The notes under the pieces were generated by a model that was given only the letters and a program-made list of their open reading frames with translations, made no database searches and was not told the origin of the DNA. Position numbers and translations under genes: made by a program. Below are positions 1-11,139 of a stretch of DNA of 64,000 nucleotides, in pieces (position 1 is the stretch's first letter; every line of letters begins with the position of its first letter). The stretch lies in NCBI RefSeq assembly GCF_000143415.4, contig NW_003314315.1:1115514-1179513 (forward strand), written 5' to 3'. Source of the stretch: Selaginella moellendorffii. Taxonomy: Eukaryota > Streptophyta > Lycopodiopsida > Selaginellales > Selaginellaceae.

Positions 1-370
1 AGCTTGATCTATTGGAGGATAAGGAAATTTTGTGGAGCAAGTAGGAAAAGTTTCCGGATGGTTTGTTTTCCAGTCAGCGTCAACTGAATGCTGGATCATT
101 CTGGATTTTGAGTTTAAACTTAAAACTTAGATCAGGGAGTTGTTCCAGGATCCGGCAGCGAAGATGTAGCAGTTGTATTGGATAATTTGATCTATTGGAG
201 GGTAAGAAAGTTTTTGAGCAAGTAGGAAAAGTTTCTGGATGTTTGTTTTATCAACTCAATGCTGGATCATCCTGGATTTTAAGCTTTCCAACTGGAGAAG
301 TTAAGACTTTGGACGATATGTCTGAGTTCCAGGACCATGATCCGGGAGCGAAGATAGTAGTATTGCGCAG
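1..370. repeat. Imperfect tandem duplication of about 180 bp
   Basis: Bases about 3-180 and 186-366 are two diverged copies of one unit; both carry the string ttgatctattggagg, then gagcaagtaggaaaagttt, then ctggatcat.ctggatttt. The second copy has an open plus-strand frame running to the stop at 420-422, interrupted in the first copy. It may be the broken end of a gene that begins left of the window. I do not recognise the product. Confidence 0.5.
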
Positions 371-422
371 TTCAATCTTAAGTTTGTGCGTCGAGGTACG
401 TCCCTTCGCAGGAACTTGGTGA

Positions 423-1690
423 AGAAAACAGTGTTTTTTTCAGCTTCGTTCAATGGGGAGCTCTTCGCGGCACATATTTTTTCCCTTTGCCTGGATGAAC
501 ACTACAGGCAAGGTACTCTTGAGATGCTCACAGCATCCTGACGATTGGTTCCTTTCATCTTTTTTGTCGCTGAATCAGAAGATAGGGACATTTGAAAACG
601 CAACGCAAGCACCGTAACGTAACTATGCTCTTTCCGAGCAAAGTTTGTTCGTGCTTCCAAGGCCTGCGCAATGGCATCTTCCGCTGCCAAGGCTACAAAA
701 GCTTTTCCCGGTGCCAGCGGAATTGAACGAGTCTGAATATGCTAGAGGTACGTTACTTTTTTACATCTCTTCACAATAGACTCGGTCAGTTCTTCATTTT
801 TGTTTCTTTCGTTTCTCTTTTGAAACATCTTCTCCGCTCGGAGGTACCACCTGTAGGCAATGATGGTGTTGATATGAACCCCGAATGCGTGAATGCTAAA
901 GTTCTAGTGATGTGTCTATCTTAGCTGGCTGCAGGGCTGAATTCATGAGCGTTCGGTATCTGTGACACCCCCAAGTACGCAGTATGTATCCGCTGATAGT
1001 TAACTACCTGATAAAACTGTTTTGTGTTTTGTGCAGAGAGCTCGCGAAGGTTTGTCAACGAGAGAAATATCCCTGTTGCCTGAATATTTTTTGAATTTCT
1101 CTGGGGGAGCTAGCTTGTTTGGTCGGCTGTGCAGCTCGTCGTAAGCATTGCGATTGTAGAACACTGGAGGCTTGTATCGATGCCTTTAACTTGTGACGGT
1201 ACCGTTCTTTCGATATTGTTTAAGTTGATATCCTTACGGGTCTTTGAATTTGTTCTTGGCGAGAGCTCAAACGACGTCTTCATTTCGACAACCACGCAAG
1301 TACAGTATCTACAGCGGGTGTCCGAAAACAACGGAGCAATGAGCAACAAAGACAGATGAGTCTACTTGCAGTGTCTTCCTAAATTCTTTCCTTCCCAGGT
1401 GAGGCTAGGCAGCAACAAGGCGTGAAGGGGAAATGGTCCTCCTAAGACAGCTGAGTTTGTATTTAACTCTTTGGCGGGACTGCGGACTGGAGGGATTTAC
1501 AAGCAGGACTATAGCGTGCATTGTACAGCAACATGTGGAGGATGACGAGACGACTGAGAGCGTTGATACAACTTTAGGAGACGGAGGATTTGGAACTTTG
1601 GCGTTGTAGAAGGTACGAACCATTTCTCTTTATTTTTTTCTATCTCTCTTCTGTGAAACTTTTTTCTTTCTTTCTTCTTTCTTTTGTTTG
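423..1690. other. No supported gene
   Basis: Only short open frames are seen, on both strands, with no recognisable domain, and plausible splice sites do not chain into a convincing reading frame. Parts could be untranslated or non-coding transcript, which cannot be judged from sequence alone. Confidence 0.4.
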
Positions 1691-1713
1691 TAGGCTGTTC
1701 GCGAATGATGCTG

Positions 1714-2061
1714 TCAAGTGCATGGTGTGCCCAAGTTTACGCGAATTGAGCAAGAGGGAGTGATACGGAAGGTGACATCGAGCTCGACGGGTGTCGTGCC
1801 ATTCAAGGGGGAAAGCGAGCACAAGCAAGTTGCAAGAATGTCGCTCACATCGTGACAGCAGTCGCCAGGCTGAGCTCCTGGCAAGAGGCAAGCGAGAGCC
1901 GATAGCAAATTGCAATTGCGTCCTGGTGCTGGTGGTGGTGGTAGTGCTGCTGGAGGCGGAAGAAACTGAGCTCGACAAACAGCCATCAGAGTGACTGTCA
2001 GCAAAGCAAGCACGCAACTCCTCTTGCCACCAAACAAACGATATTCCGTTGAATCCATCAT
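1714..2061 (-). CDS. Secreted lipid-transfer-type protein (eight-cysteine motif)
   Basis: Small secreted protein of the plant LTP / 2S albumin superfamily, whose members carry lipids in a four-helix, disulfide-held cavity in the apoplast. The predicted 115-aa product starts with a charged stretch, then a hydrophobic signal segment (SCVLALLTVTLMAVCRA), a proline-rich linker, and the full eight-cysteine pattern C-C-CC-CxC-C-C (CNLL..AC, GDCC, TCLC, PSC, TPC). The start is one of two adjacent ATGs (2061 or 2058); the frame is open to 2148, but the upstream part lacks a signal-peptide character, so the later start is chosen. The family is clear from the cysteines; the subfamily (for example DIR1-like) is not settled. 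Confidence 0.72.
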   Translation of the reverse strand: MMDSTEYRLFGGKRSCVLALLTVTLMAVCRAQFLPPPAALPPPPAPGRNCNLLSALACLLPGAQPGDCCHDVSDILATCLCSLSPLNGTTPVELDVTFRITPSCSIRVNLGTPCT

Positions 2062-2149
2062 CTTTCGCTCGTAAGTTGCTTTACGAAACTCTTTCCTTGG
2101 CTCTAAGAATGTCTGTGAATTCCTTTTGTTGCAGGGGAACGATAACATG

Positions 2150-3660
2150 GTTGTAATTCAGCACGAGCAGGCTCTCCAGCAGAGAGAAAGAAGAAAAAGA
2201 AAATGGAAATGCTGTTTCTTAAGGAAGGGTGTGAAGAAACTTGCAACAAAGCATTGATGAGAACGCCTGGAGAGATTCTCTTTACGGCCAAGCCAAGCGC
2301 CTCTGTGCTGTTTGCGACGTCGCCTATTTGTTTTTGCCTTTCCCTCTGCCCCCAGGTTCGTAGAGATCTCTTCGATTTGTTTTGATTTCTTCCTGACCTG
2401 GAAAATTATAGTGTGATGGATGAGAGAGACCAGACCAGCTTTAAAACTATTTGGAAACAGCCAGCCAGGACCCAGGACGGACTTCTCGCTCAGGAGGTGA
2501 AAGAGAGGAGCGATTCAAGCTCCATTTAAAAGGCCTCCTTTTGTGTGAGTGAGTGTTTTTCCTTTGTTTTTTTATTTCTAACATGCGAGGCCCACCTTGC
2601 TTGTATTCAATGCATGCAGTTGCGTGGAGAAAGCTAGAAATTTTTTTACATTTTTTTCTGGGGGTTTAGGTGTTGTTTTTGGATAGTTTATGCAAAGATG
2701 GGCGTCAAGTTAAACAAGTCGCTCACTCCATGTGGTGTGTTTGAGAGGAAAATCACTTTGGCCACCTTTACCTTAGCTGGGGCTCTCACATTCACCACCA
2801 CCTTTGACTTTGCCCGAGAAATAATCTAGACAAAGGAATTCCAGTTCGATTCCAAACAGTAGCAAAACACCAACAAGGCGGTGCTTGTCTATGATTGCAA
2901 TGCCTCCAAAATAATCATCAACAATCAGTCCTTTTCTATCGACACAAGGAGGAAAGGATTGTCTTCCAAGTCTCCTTAGATTACATTTAATCCAACATTG
3001 TTTTTCACTTTTAACCACTTGAGGACAATTGCGCTTATAGTAAGTCAAGCTAAAAAGAATGGTGGTAAAATACAAAACCAAATTGAATGCCAGGCTGGGG
3101 TAAACCACGTGTGAAAAGTAAATAGGGCCTAGACCGTAATCAATGGCATGTAGAGGTTGAGCCTAGACCTGAGAAATACGAGAATACGTAAAAAAGCGAA
3201 TAAACACAAAAAATACGGGAGAGTGGAAGAAGTAAATGTGAAAAAAAAAAGAAAGAGTTACGTTAATTTGGATGAATAGACCAGCCTAGCTATCACCACA
3301 GTAAAACTGCTTGGACTAAGTCATGCCACAGGTGTACGGCCACGGGCCGGCGGTCAGGGATAACGGAGGAACATTCGCGGCCGTTGGATGCCGCGGGTGG
3401 ACGGCGGAGATCCGGGTCCCGCGTGACGGAATGTTCTGTCACGTGACAGGAGCGGCGCCGCCGCGGCGCCGCCAGGATGGGCGCGGTGTCAGCGGGATGT
3501 GACACCGCCGTCACTGCTCTGCCGAGGAGACGAGATTTTGATAATCGAGGGAGAGGAAAAGAAAGAAACCATCGATTCGATCTGGAAAAGAAATGCTTTT
3601 GTTGATTCGTTAAGCAAAGCGATCGGAAATCTCCTCCAAAACAATTGGGTTTTGGGATAT
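2150..3660. other. No supported gene; probable upstream region
   Basis: No recognisable coding sequence. A 111-codon minus-strand frame at 2773-3108 matches no family I know. A GC-rich island lies at about 3335-3500. The right part may belong to the promoter of the ERECTA-like gene. Confidence 0.4.
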
Positions 3661-3683
3661 GGCGGAGGAGATCAAAGGACAAA

Positions 3684-3823
3684 GAGGAGAGAGAGAGAGA
3701 GAGAGAGGGAGGGACTACTAGTCTTTGGCAAGAACGGGCAGTCTAGCAGCGCAGAGGTCGGCCAGAGCGCACAGCGCGAGCAGAGCGACGAGACAGTGAG
3801 TGGCACACAGATTTTTGGAGCAC

Positions 3824-3859
<36 letters not shown>
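3684..3859. repeat. Two GA microsatellites upstream of the ERECTA-like gene
   Basis: Nearly pure GA runs lie at about 3684-3709 and 3829-3859, some 640-810 bp before the chosen ATG of the receptor kinase. GA tracts in plant promoters and leaders are known binding sites for BPC/GAGA-binding factors; a regulatory role here is inference. A further GA tract sits in the third intron at about 5107-5157. Confidence 0.7.
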
Positions 3860-3862
<3 letters not shown>

Positions 3863-4495
3863 GTGAGAAAGCTTGAGAGGAAGAAGAAGAGATTTTCTCC
3901 TTCTGGATCATCCATCACGAAAAAGAGTGTGATGGTGGTGGTGGTGGCGATTCCTTGATTTCGCTCCAGTGGGCATTCATGGCATAGCTAGCTCGTCGCC
4001 ATCCAGCATTGGCGGAGATTGGATTTTTGGATCGGGGCTGGCGGGGCGGAGAGAGCGCCGCGCGGTGGCGGTGGGATTGGAATTCTGTGCCCGTTCCGTT
4101 CTACGATCTCTGTCTTCCACCTCCGCCTTGAAACCAAGAGCTCTCTCTAGCCGAGAAAGGAATGTGGGTCTCTTGCTCTTCTTCTTCCTCTCACGTTTGC
4201 GCTTGAGAGCTTTGGCTGCACGATAGGATGGCAGCGGCGGCAGCGGCAGCACTGGAGAGCGCCAGTCCAGCGCCAGTTGATAGATGGATAGATGATAGAT
4301 CATGAGCTAGCATAGATTCACGCAACATCCGCACGCCATCGCCGAGAGTTCTTCCTTTCTTGCTCCTTTCCTGGAATGTGGGATCTGGGAAGAGCGAGAA
4401 GAGCTCGTATAGAGTAGATTGCAAGAACAGGACGGCGATATGGCGAGCAGTACCAGCAGCGATTGAAAGCTCTCGCAGTGGGCTTGCGATAAAAG

Positions 4496-7400
4496 ATGAG
4501 ATCGATGCACCACTTTGTGTTATCTTTGCTCTTCCTCTTGGCTGCTCTTCTTGGCAGCGCTTCCGGCCTCTCAGACGATGGTCAGTATCGATCGATCGAT
4601 CTCCTTTCTTCTTCTGTCTTTCTTCGCTAGTCTATGAACTAAAGTTCTTTTTCTTTTCATGGGTTTTCTTCGCCATGGATCGATCTTCTCACTCACAGGG
4701 GTGGTGCTGCTCGAGATCAAGAAATCGCTCAACAATGCCGACAACGTTCTCTACGATTGGGAAGGAGCAATTGATCGCGACCCGTGTTTCTGGAGGGGTG
4801 TCAGCTGCGATAATGTCACGCTTGCAGTGATTGGCTTGTAAGTTCACGGGAGGATCATAACGCACGCATTATCATCATCATCGTCTTCGCAAGGCTCCAT
4901 CTCCTCTTCTCTTTTCTCCTCTCCTCTTTTTCCTCTCTTTTCCATCTTGTCTCATGCTGGATCTTCCATCTTTAACTTACACAAGTTGCGATTTGTTTTT
5001 GCGGCCAGGAATCTGACTCAATTGGGACTTTCCGGAGAGATCTCGCCAGCTTTTGGAAGGCTCAAAAGTCTCCAGTATTTGTAAGTGGTGTTTGCGTTGC
5101 CGAGAGAGACCGAGAGAGAGAGAGAGAGAGAGAAAGAGAGCGCGCGAGAGAGAGAGAGTGTGTGTGTGTTCTTCCTTTAATTTTTTTTTTCCCTCCGTAT
5201 CGTTGTGGGGACCAAGAAGACAAAGTTTATAACTCTTGCGTGTTTTGTGTGTAGGGACTTGCGAGAGAACAGCTTGTCTGGACAGATTCCAGATGAGATT
5301 GGGCAGTGCGTCAACTTGAAAACCATGTAAGTTCCTTACCTTTTTTCGCGTTTCTCTTGTAGTACTTCAATGTTTGGAACTATTCCAGAGATCTTTCGTT
5401 CAATGCATTCCACGGAGATATTCCATTCTCGATCTCGCAACTCAAGCAGCTCGAGAATCTGTACGTTATACCCGCGCTTCGTTCGAAGAGCTAATGAATC
5501 TCTCGCTACTTCAAACTGTGCAGTATACTGAAGAACAATCAACTTACGGGGCCGATCCCTTCGACGCTGTCGCAGCTCCCGAACCTTAAGACTCTGTTCG
5601 TTCGAATACTCTCTCTCTCTCTCTTCTCGTTTGCTTTTCTGATCGTCAAATCTTTACCAGGGACTTGGCACAGAACAAGCTGACAGGAGAAATACCAACT
5701 TTGCTCTACTGGAGTGAAGTTTTGCAGTACTTGTGAGTTGCTTCGAGTGATCTTGCTTCGTATGAAACTAAGACACGAGCTTTTGGCAGAGGTTTGAGGG
5801 ATAATCTCTTGACTGGGAACTTGTCCCCCGATATGTGCCGGCTTACGGGGCTGTGGTATTTGTAAGTTTCCTGGAACACCTTTTCTATCTCACAAACTCG
5901 TTATATCACCGTTTCTTCTCCTTGATTGCTTACAGTGATATTCGGAGCAACAACATCACAGGTCCCATTCCAGAAAATATTGGAAACTGCACAAGCTACG
6001 AGATCCTGTGAGTATTTCTTTGTCGTGTGTTCACTTTCTTATTGATTTCTTTCCGTACTTAATTGCCGCAGAGACCTCTCGTATAACCAGCTGACTGGCG
6101 AGATTCCTTTCAACATCGGCTTTCTGCAAGTGGCAACCTTGTAAGCTAGCCTACTTGATCTCTTAGAATATCCATGCCGTTGTTTTACTTTGTGAAAGGT
6201 CTCTGCAAGGAAACAAGCTTGTTGGCAAAATTCCAGACGTGATCGGTCTTATGCAGGCTCTGGCAGTTTTGTAAGTGATTTTATCTGCGATGTGTTTTTG
6301 TTCTCACTCGCTTTTGACAGGGATTTAAGTAACAACTTCCTTGAAGGATCGATTCCTTCAATACTTGGCAATCTTACTTTCACCGGCAAGCTGTAAGCCA
6401 TGGCGTAGAATCTCGTTTCCATGAGAGATTGATTTCTTGTTGCTGTAGATATCTCCATGGAAACATGCTTACTGGAGTCATTCCTCCGGAGCTTGGAAAT
6501 ATGACGAAGCTCAGCTACTTGTGAGTATTTTTTTGTTGTTTTCTAAGTTTTTTTCTCCTGAAAGAAGACTTAACTAGCCATTACTTCTTTCAGGCAACTC
6601 AACGATAACAATCTAACAGGACAGATTCCTCCCGAGCTGGGAAGCTTAAGCGAGTTGTTTGAGCTGTGAGCTTGCAGTGATGTAAAATATATCGAAATCT
6701 AGCTAATTTGGTTTCTCGACATTGCAGGGATCTTTCCAACAACAAGTTCTCTGGACCATTTCCAAAAAATGTGAGCTACTGCTCGTCCTTAAACTACATG
6801 TAAGTTTCCTTGAATCGTTTCCGTTGTCACTATTGATACTTTTGCGCACAGTAACGTTCACGGAAACATGCTAAACGGCACCGTGCCTCCAGAGCTTCAG
6901 GATCTGGGAAGCTTGACTTATTTGTAAGTTTCCGTAACTTTTTTTTTTTTCGATCGATCGTTTCTCACGCGAAACGTATAGAAACTTGTCATCTAATTCG
7001 TTTTCGGGAAGGATTCCTGAAGAACTAGGACACATTGTCAACTTAGATACAATGTAAGACCAGAAGTTTTTCCGGTACAACTTGACAATCTCTTGATTTG
7101 TACCAGGGATCTCTCAGAAAACATTTTAACCGGACACATTCCCAGATCAATAGGCAACCTTGAACATCTCCTCACGCTGTAAGTATGCTAGCTTCACGAA
7201 CTGAGGTGAACTGACAATAATTCTTGTGTGTGTTTTTCTCAGTGTTCTAAAACACAACAAACTCACTGGAGGAATTCCGTCTGAATTTGGTAGCTTGAAA
7301 AGCATCTATGCAATGTATTGTCTCTTGCAATTCACGACGCTCTTTGCCAGCTTTGATTCACGGGAACTTACTTGCAGGGATTTGTCGGAGAACAATCTGT

Positions 7401-9307
7401 CGGGGAGCATACCGCCAGAGTTAGGACAGCTACAAACACTGAATGCACTGTAAGAGCTTTTCATCCTTTTGCTTCTTTACGTACTGTTCTTGTTTCAGAC
7501 TTCTGGAAAAGAATTCCCTGTCAGGATCGATACCACCGCAGCTTGGAAACTGTTTCAGCCTCAGCACCTTGTAAGCTTTTCTTTCGTTTCTTTGTGAGAT
7601 ACTCACACTATCTTGTCAGGAACTTGTCATACAACAATCTCTCAGGAGAGATACCAGCGAGTAGCATCTTCAATAGATTTTCATTCGACAGGCATGTTGT
7701 GTTTGATAGTTTTAGCTTCCTTCTAACTTTCAGACTTGCAGCTATGTAGGAAATCTACAGCTCTGTGGTGGATCCACGAAACCAATGTGCAACGTCTACA
7801 GGAAGAGGTCATCTGGTATATAAAATCTCTGTTTTTTTTTCACCTCGCCTTCTACTCATCCATATTTTTTTCTTCATCTTCGAGTAGAAACGATGGGAGC
7901 ATCAGCGATTCTTGGCATTTCGATCGGCTCAATGTGTCTGCTACTGGTCTTCATCTTCCTGGGCATTCGCTGGAACCAGCCCAAAGGATTCGTCAAAGCC
8001 TCGAAGAACTCATCCCAGAGTAAGCAAAGCATCGCGAAGAAAAAAAGCAAGAAAAAAACTGACACGCTACTTGAAAACCAGGCCCTCCCAGCCTCGTCGT
8101 TCTACACATGGACATGTCTTGCCACACTTACGACGATATCATGCGCATCACAGACAACCTCCACGAGAGATTTCTCGTCGGCCGCGGTGCCTCCAGCTCC
8201 GTCTACAAATGCACGCTCAAGAACGGCAAGAAAGTTGCGATCAAGCGGCTCTACAATCACTATCCACAGAACGTCCACGAGTTTGAGACGGAGCTCGCGA
8301 CTCTAGGCCACATCAAGCACCGAAACTTGGTAAGCTTGTATGGATACTCGCTATCCTCGGCCGGGAACCTCCTCTTCTACGACTTCATGGACAATGGAAG
8401 CCTCTGGGACATCCTCCACGGTATGACTTCTCATCTTCCTTTGCAAAGCTCTAACGTTTTCATGATCTTTTGGAAACTTTCCAGGACCAGTGAGAAAGGT
8501 GACGCTCGACTGGGACGCGCGGTTGATCATCGCGCTGGGCGCTGCGCAGGGGCTGGAGTACCTGCACCACAACTGCAGCCCCCGGATCATCCACCGGGAC
8601 GTGAAGTCCTCCAACATTCTCCTGGACGAGAGGTTCGAGGTCCATCTCTCCGACTTTGGCATCGCCAAGAGCATTTGCTCCGCGAGCACGCACACGTCCA
8701 CGTACGTGATGGGGACGATCGGCTACATTGATCCGGAGTACGCCAGGACGTCGCGGCTCAACGAGAAATCCGACGTCTACAGCTTCGGGATCGTGCTCCT
8801 GGAGCTCATCACGCGGCAAAAGGCCGTGGACGACGAGAAGAACTTACACCAATGGGTAAAGCTTCATGGATGATCGATGGATCTCCTCTCACAAAGCTTG
8901 GGTGATCGATCTCGCAGGTGTTGTCTCACGTGAACAACAAGAGCGTGATGGAGATCGTGGATCAAGAGGTGAAAGATACGTGCACGGACCCAAACGCGAT
9001 CCAGAAGCTCATCCGCTTGGCGCTGCTGTGCGCACAGAAGTTCCCGGCGCAAAGACCCACCATGCACGACGTTGTCAATGTGATCTTGACGCTGCTGCCT
9101 CCGCCCAGCGTCAAGAAATCCTCGGCCGGGGCTGCCAATGCCGCTGCCAATGCCGCTGTGGATTCCGCTGCGAATGCCGGTGGAGCAAACCGGAGGTATG
9201 TGGACGACTACGTGGATAGCAAGCACAGGGACAATCTCTCGGCCAGCAGCACCACCTCGGGCGGCCACCTCTTTGTCAAGTTTGGCGAAGTTATCTCCCA
9301 AGGGTGA
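4496..9307 (+). CDS. ERECTA-like: ERECTA-family LRR receptor-like kinase
   Basis: Plasma-membrane receptor kinase of the ERECTA/ERL group, which perceives EPF/EPFL peptides to control stomatal patterning and organ growth. My exons are 4496-4580, 4699-4837, 5009-5080, 5255-5326, 5389-5460, 5524-5595, 5661-5732, 5790-5861, 5936-6007, 6072-6140, 6199-6270, 6321-6392, 6449-6520, 6594-6665, 6728-6799, 6852-6923, 6982-7053, 7107-7178, 7243-7314, 7378-7449, 7499-7570, 7620-7691, 7742-7815, 7888-8019, 8082-8420, 8485-8855 and 8918-9307. They sum to 2967 nt (988 aa), against about 976 aa for Arabidopsis ERECTA. Order: signal peptide 1-24, N-cap with DPCFWRGVSC, about 20 LRRs mostly one per 72-bp exon, membrane helix about 585-605, kinase domain with glycine loop GRGASSSVY from 656, Lys677, HRD 772-774 and DFG 792-794. 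All catalytic residues are present. The intron after 7691 is GC-AG. Confidence 0.95.
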
Positions 9308-9504
9308 AAAATTTTCCCACCTCTTGTATCATATAACTAAAATAGCTACTCTGTTTTTAGGGTTCATCTTTTAGGGTTCTTCACGAGAAATTCTCCCTCT
9401 TTCTTTCCATTAGATTTTAGTTCAACATTTGCAGTGATCTAGAGATCACAAAATCAAAGAGGCAAAAACTGGGGATGGAGGAAACAATAGACTGATTGCA
9501 TCGC
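9308..9504. other. Shared 3' flank of two convergent genes
   Basis: This 197-bp gap separates the stop of the ERECTA-like gene from the stop of the TOM6-like gene on the other strand. It is AT-rich and should hold both 3' untranslated regions. No separate gene is seen. Confidence 0.6.
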
Positions 9505-9666
9505 TTACAGCTCCAGCTTGAGCTCCTCGTTCTCCTTGGTGAGGAAATGGATGACATAGGGCAGAACCCTAATGACGCCCACCCAGATGCCGAACTGCGT
9601 CAGATGGCTGCGGAGCTGCCGGTGCGCCTCCGCCTTGTCGGGCAGCTGAATCTGTCCCAGAAACAT
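9505..9666 (-). CDS. TOM6: TOM6-like mitochondrial outer-membrane import subunit
   Basis: A 53-codon single-exon frame on the minus strand. The product matches the plant Tom6 pattern: start MFLGQIQLPDKAEA, then a QLR.H segment, a GIWVGVIRVLPYVIHFL hydrophobic helix and an acidic/lysine tail (KENEELKLEL). Plant TOM6 proteins are about 54 aa and hold the TOM translocase together at the mitochondrial surface, with one tail-anchored helix. Small size makes it easy to miss. It converges with the receptor kinase gene. Family assignment rests on remembered similarity of the whole short protein. Confidence 0.8.
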   Translation of the reverse strand: MFLGQIQLPDKAEAHRQLRSHLTQFGIWVGVIRVLPYVIHFLTKENEELKLEL

Positions 9667-9835
9667 CCTGCCACGAGCGCGCGCTGCTGCCGCCCAACCA
9701 AGAACCCTAACACCAAAACTCTACAGAACCCTAAAAACGCTTAAAAGACCAAGTAGGAAAAACCCTTAAAAAAGGCAAACCCTAATAAATAGGATGGAAT
9801 TGTGCTGCTATTAGAAATTGTTGTTTTCCTTGCAG

Positions 9836-11125
9836 ATGTCAAGAGGCTGACTCTTAGAGGGAAGAACCTACCCGAATTGCCAATAGGACTCAGCCCGCCT
9901 GGCCACAATTTGAGCAAGAGATGACAGCCTTTGTGGGATCCCTGGATGATACGCAGATATTCGACGAGAGTGCTACTGTTCATCCTCTTCCAGTAGTGTC
10001 TGAAAAAGTAGGAGTCAGAGGTGCCATGGATCTATCCACGTTTGGAGAGCATGGCAGCGGAGTTAGGAATTCCACTTCTCTATGTAGCTGGTGCAAGTGG
10101 TCGATCATACCCATACACGGACCATGTAATCTTGGACGCAAGACTTCCTCAACCAGCTGGGAACCGGAAGAAGCTCTCTCGTCGTGTTTTTGGGAATGGC
10201 GAGTTGAGTGGGCCATGGGAGTCGAAAAATTCGGGATGAGACTTGCGACTAGCTCTGGAGGACAATCAACAGGCCTCGAAGCTTATCAAAGACATTCAAC
10301 AACTGTTTGGTGACATGGTCATGGACGAAACACGTATCGGCTTTATCTCGAACTATTCACAGACTATTTGCTTCCAGAGGATTGATGCAACCAGCAAGAC
10401 ATTGCAGTGTTCACCTGTGATTCGTGTGGATGGTGGTGCACCACTCGGAGCCTTTCTGTTTGTTCTTGTGGCAGCTCACAAGGACAGTGCCACCACAAAG
10501 CTCCATATGCAGCGGGAATTGGTGCTGTCGGCTCCGGTTCGAGGTTCCTCGTTGAAGCTACCGAGGGGCAGCCACTATCAACGCTATGACATGTCAATGG
10601 TGGTTGAAGAAGAGAGGTTTCATGAGCTCTCTGCTCCAACCATAAATGAGCTTGGTTTGGCAGGTATGCATTCAGAGTAGAGTTGAGTGATTTAGTTTTG
10701 ATTTGTGTTCATTGTGTTGCAGGTATGGGGAAATATGGAAACGTTTTAGATCTTGTTTTGAAGACATTCGATCTACGGGAGGAAGAAGCTATTAAAGCTT
10801 TCGTGCAAGAGGAAAGGGTTTATGTAGCAATCCAGGGCATCCTCGAGATCTATCCTCCGATGTTTTTTGGTGTTGGCCGTCTTCCTCACTGTAACGTTGT
10901 CTACTTGGCTCTGTCGGACGAGGGCTAGGTGATGTGGTCACAACAGGTTCTATATCTTTGGAAGTAAGACACGGGCTACTTGAGATTCATTCCAAAGGAG
11001 TTCTACATGGGGATCTAAAATGTTCCTATGTTTTAATTCGGATGGCAAGCCAAAGTTTCTGGACTTCGATCGTGCAATCTTCAATCCTTCACATGAAATG
11101 ATAGAAAAGCACACAGTTGGAGGTT
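9836..11125 (+). pseudogene. Decayed nuclease-like/kinase-like fusion gene
   Basis: Remnants of one large gene spread over shifting frames. In order: a frame with LPELPIGLSPPG (from about 9865), a second frame through 10020, a third from about 10050 with VILDARL and, after more than 20 residues, GPWESKNS, which resembles the acidic/lysine core of PD-(D/E)XK nucleases. An in-frame TGA at 10237-10239 follows, then about 140 codons to a likely intron (10664-10722), then more coding to a TAG at 10926-10928. The final part, in two further frames, has IHSKGVLHGDLK and KFLDFDRAIF, i.e. a kinase-like catalytic loop and DFG-type segment. Fusions of restriction-like nuclease and kinase-like domains exist in eukaryotic Crinkler-type and related families; assignment to them is inference. 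At least one stop and three frame changes argue for a pseudogene. Confidence 0.55.
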
Positions 11126-11139
11126 AGTTAAAAAATGAA

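Noticed and set aside
2773-3108. 111-codon minus-strand frame with a YYKRNCPQVV start recalling class III peroxidases
   Set aside because: The histidine blocks and remaining cysteines of peroxidases are missing and the rest resembles nothing.
3293-4424. Several overlapping frames of 77-129 codons
   Set aside because: They run over GA repeats and GC-rich leader sequence on both strands, with no domain.
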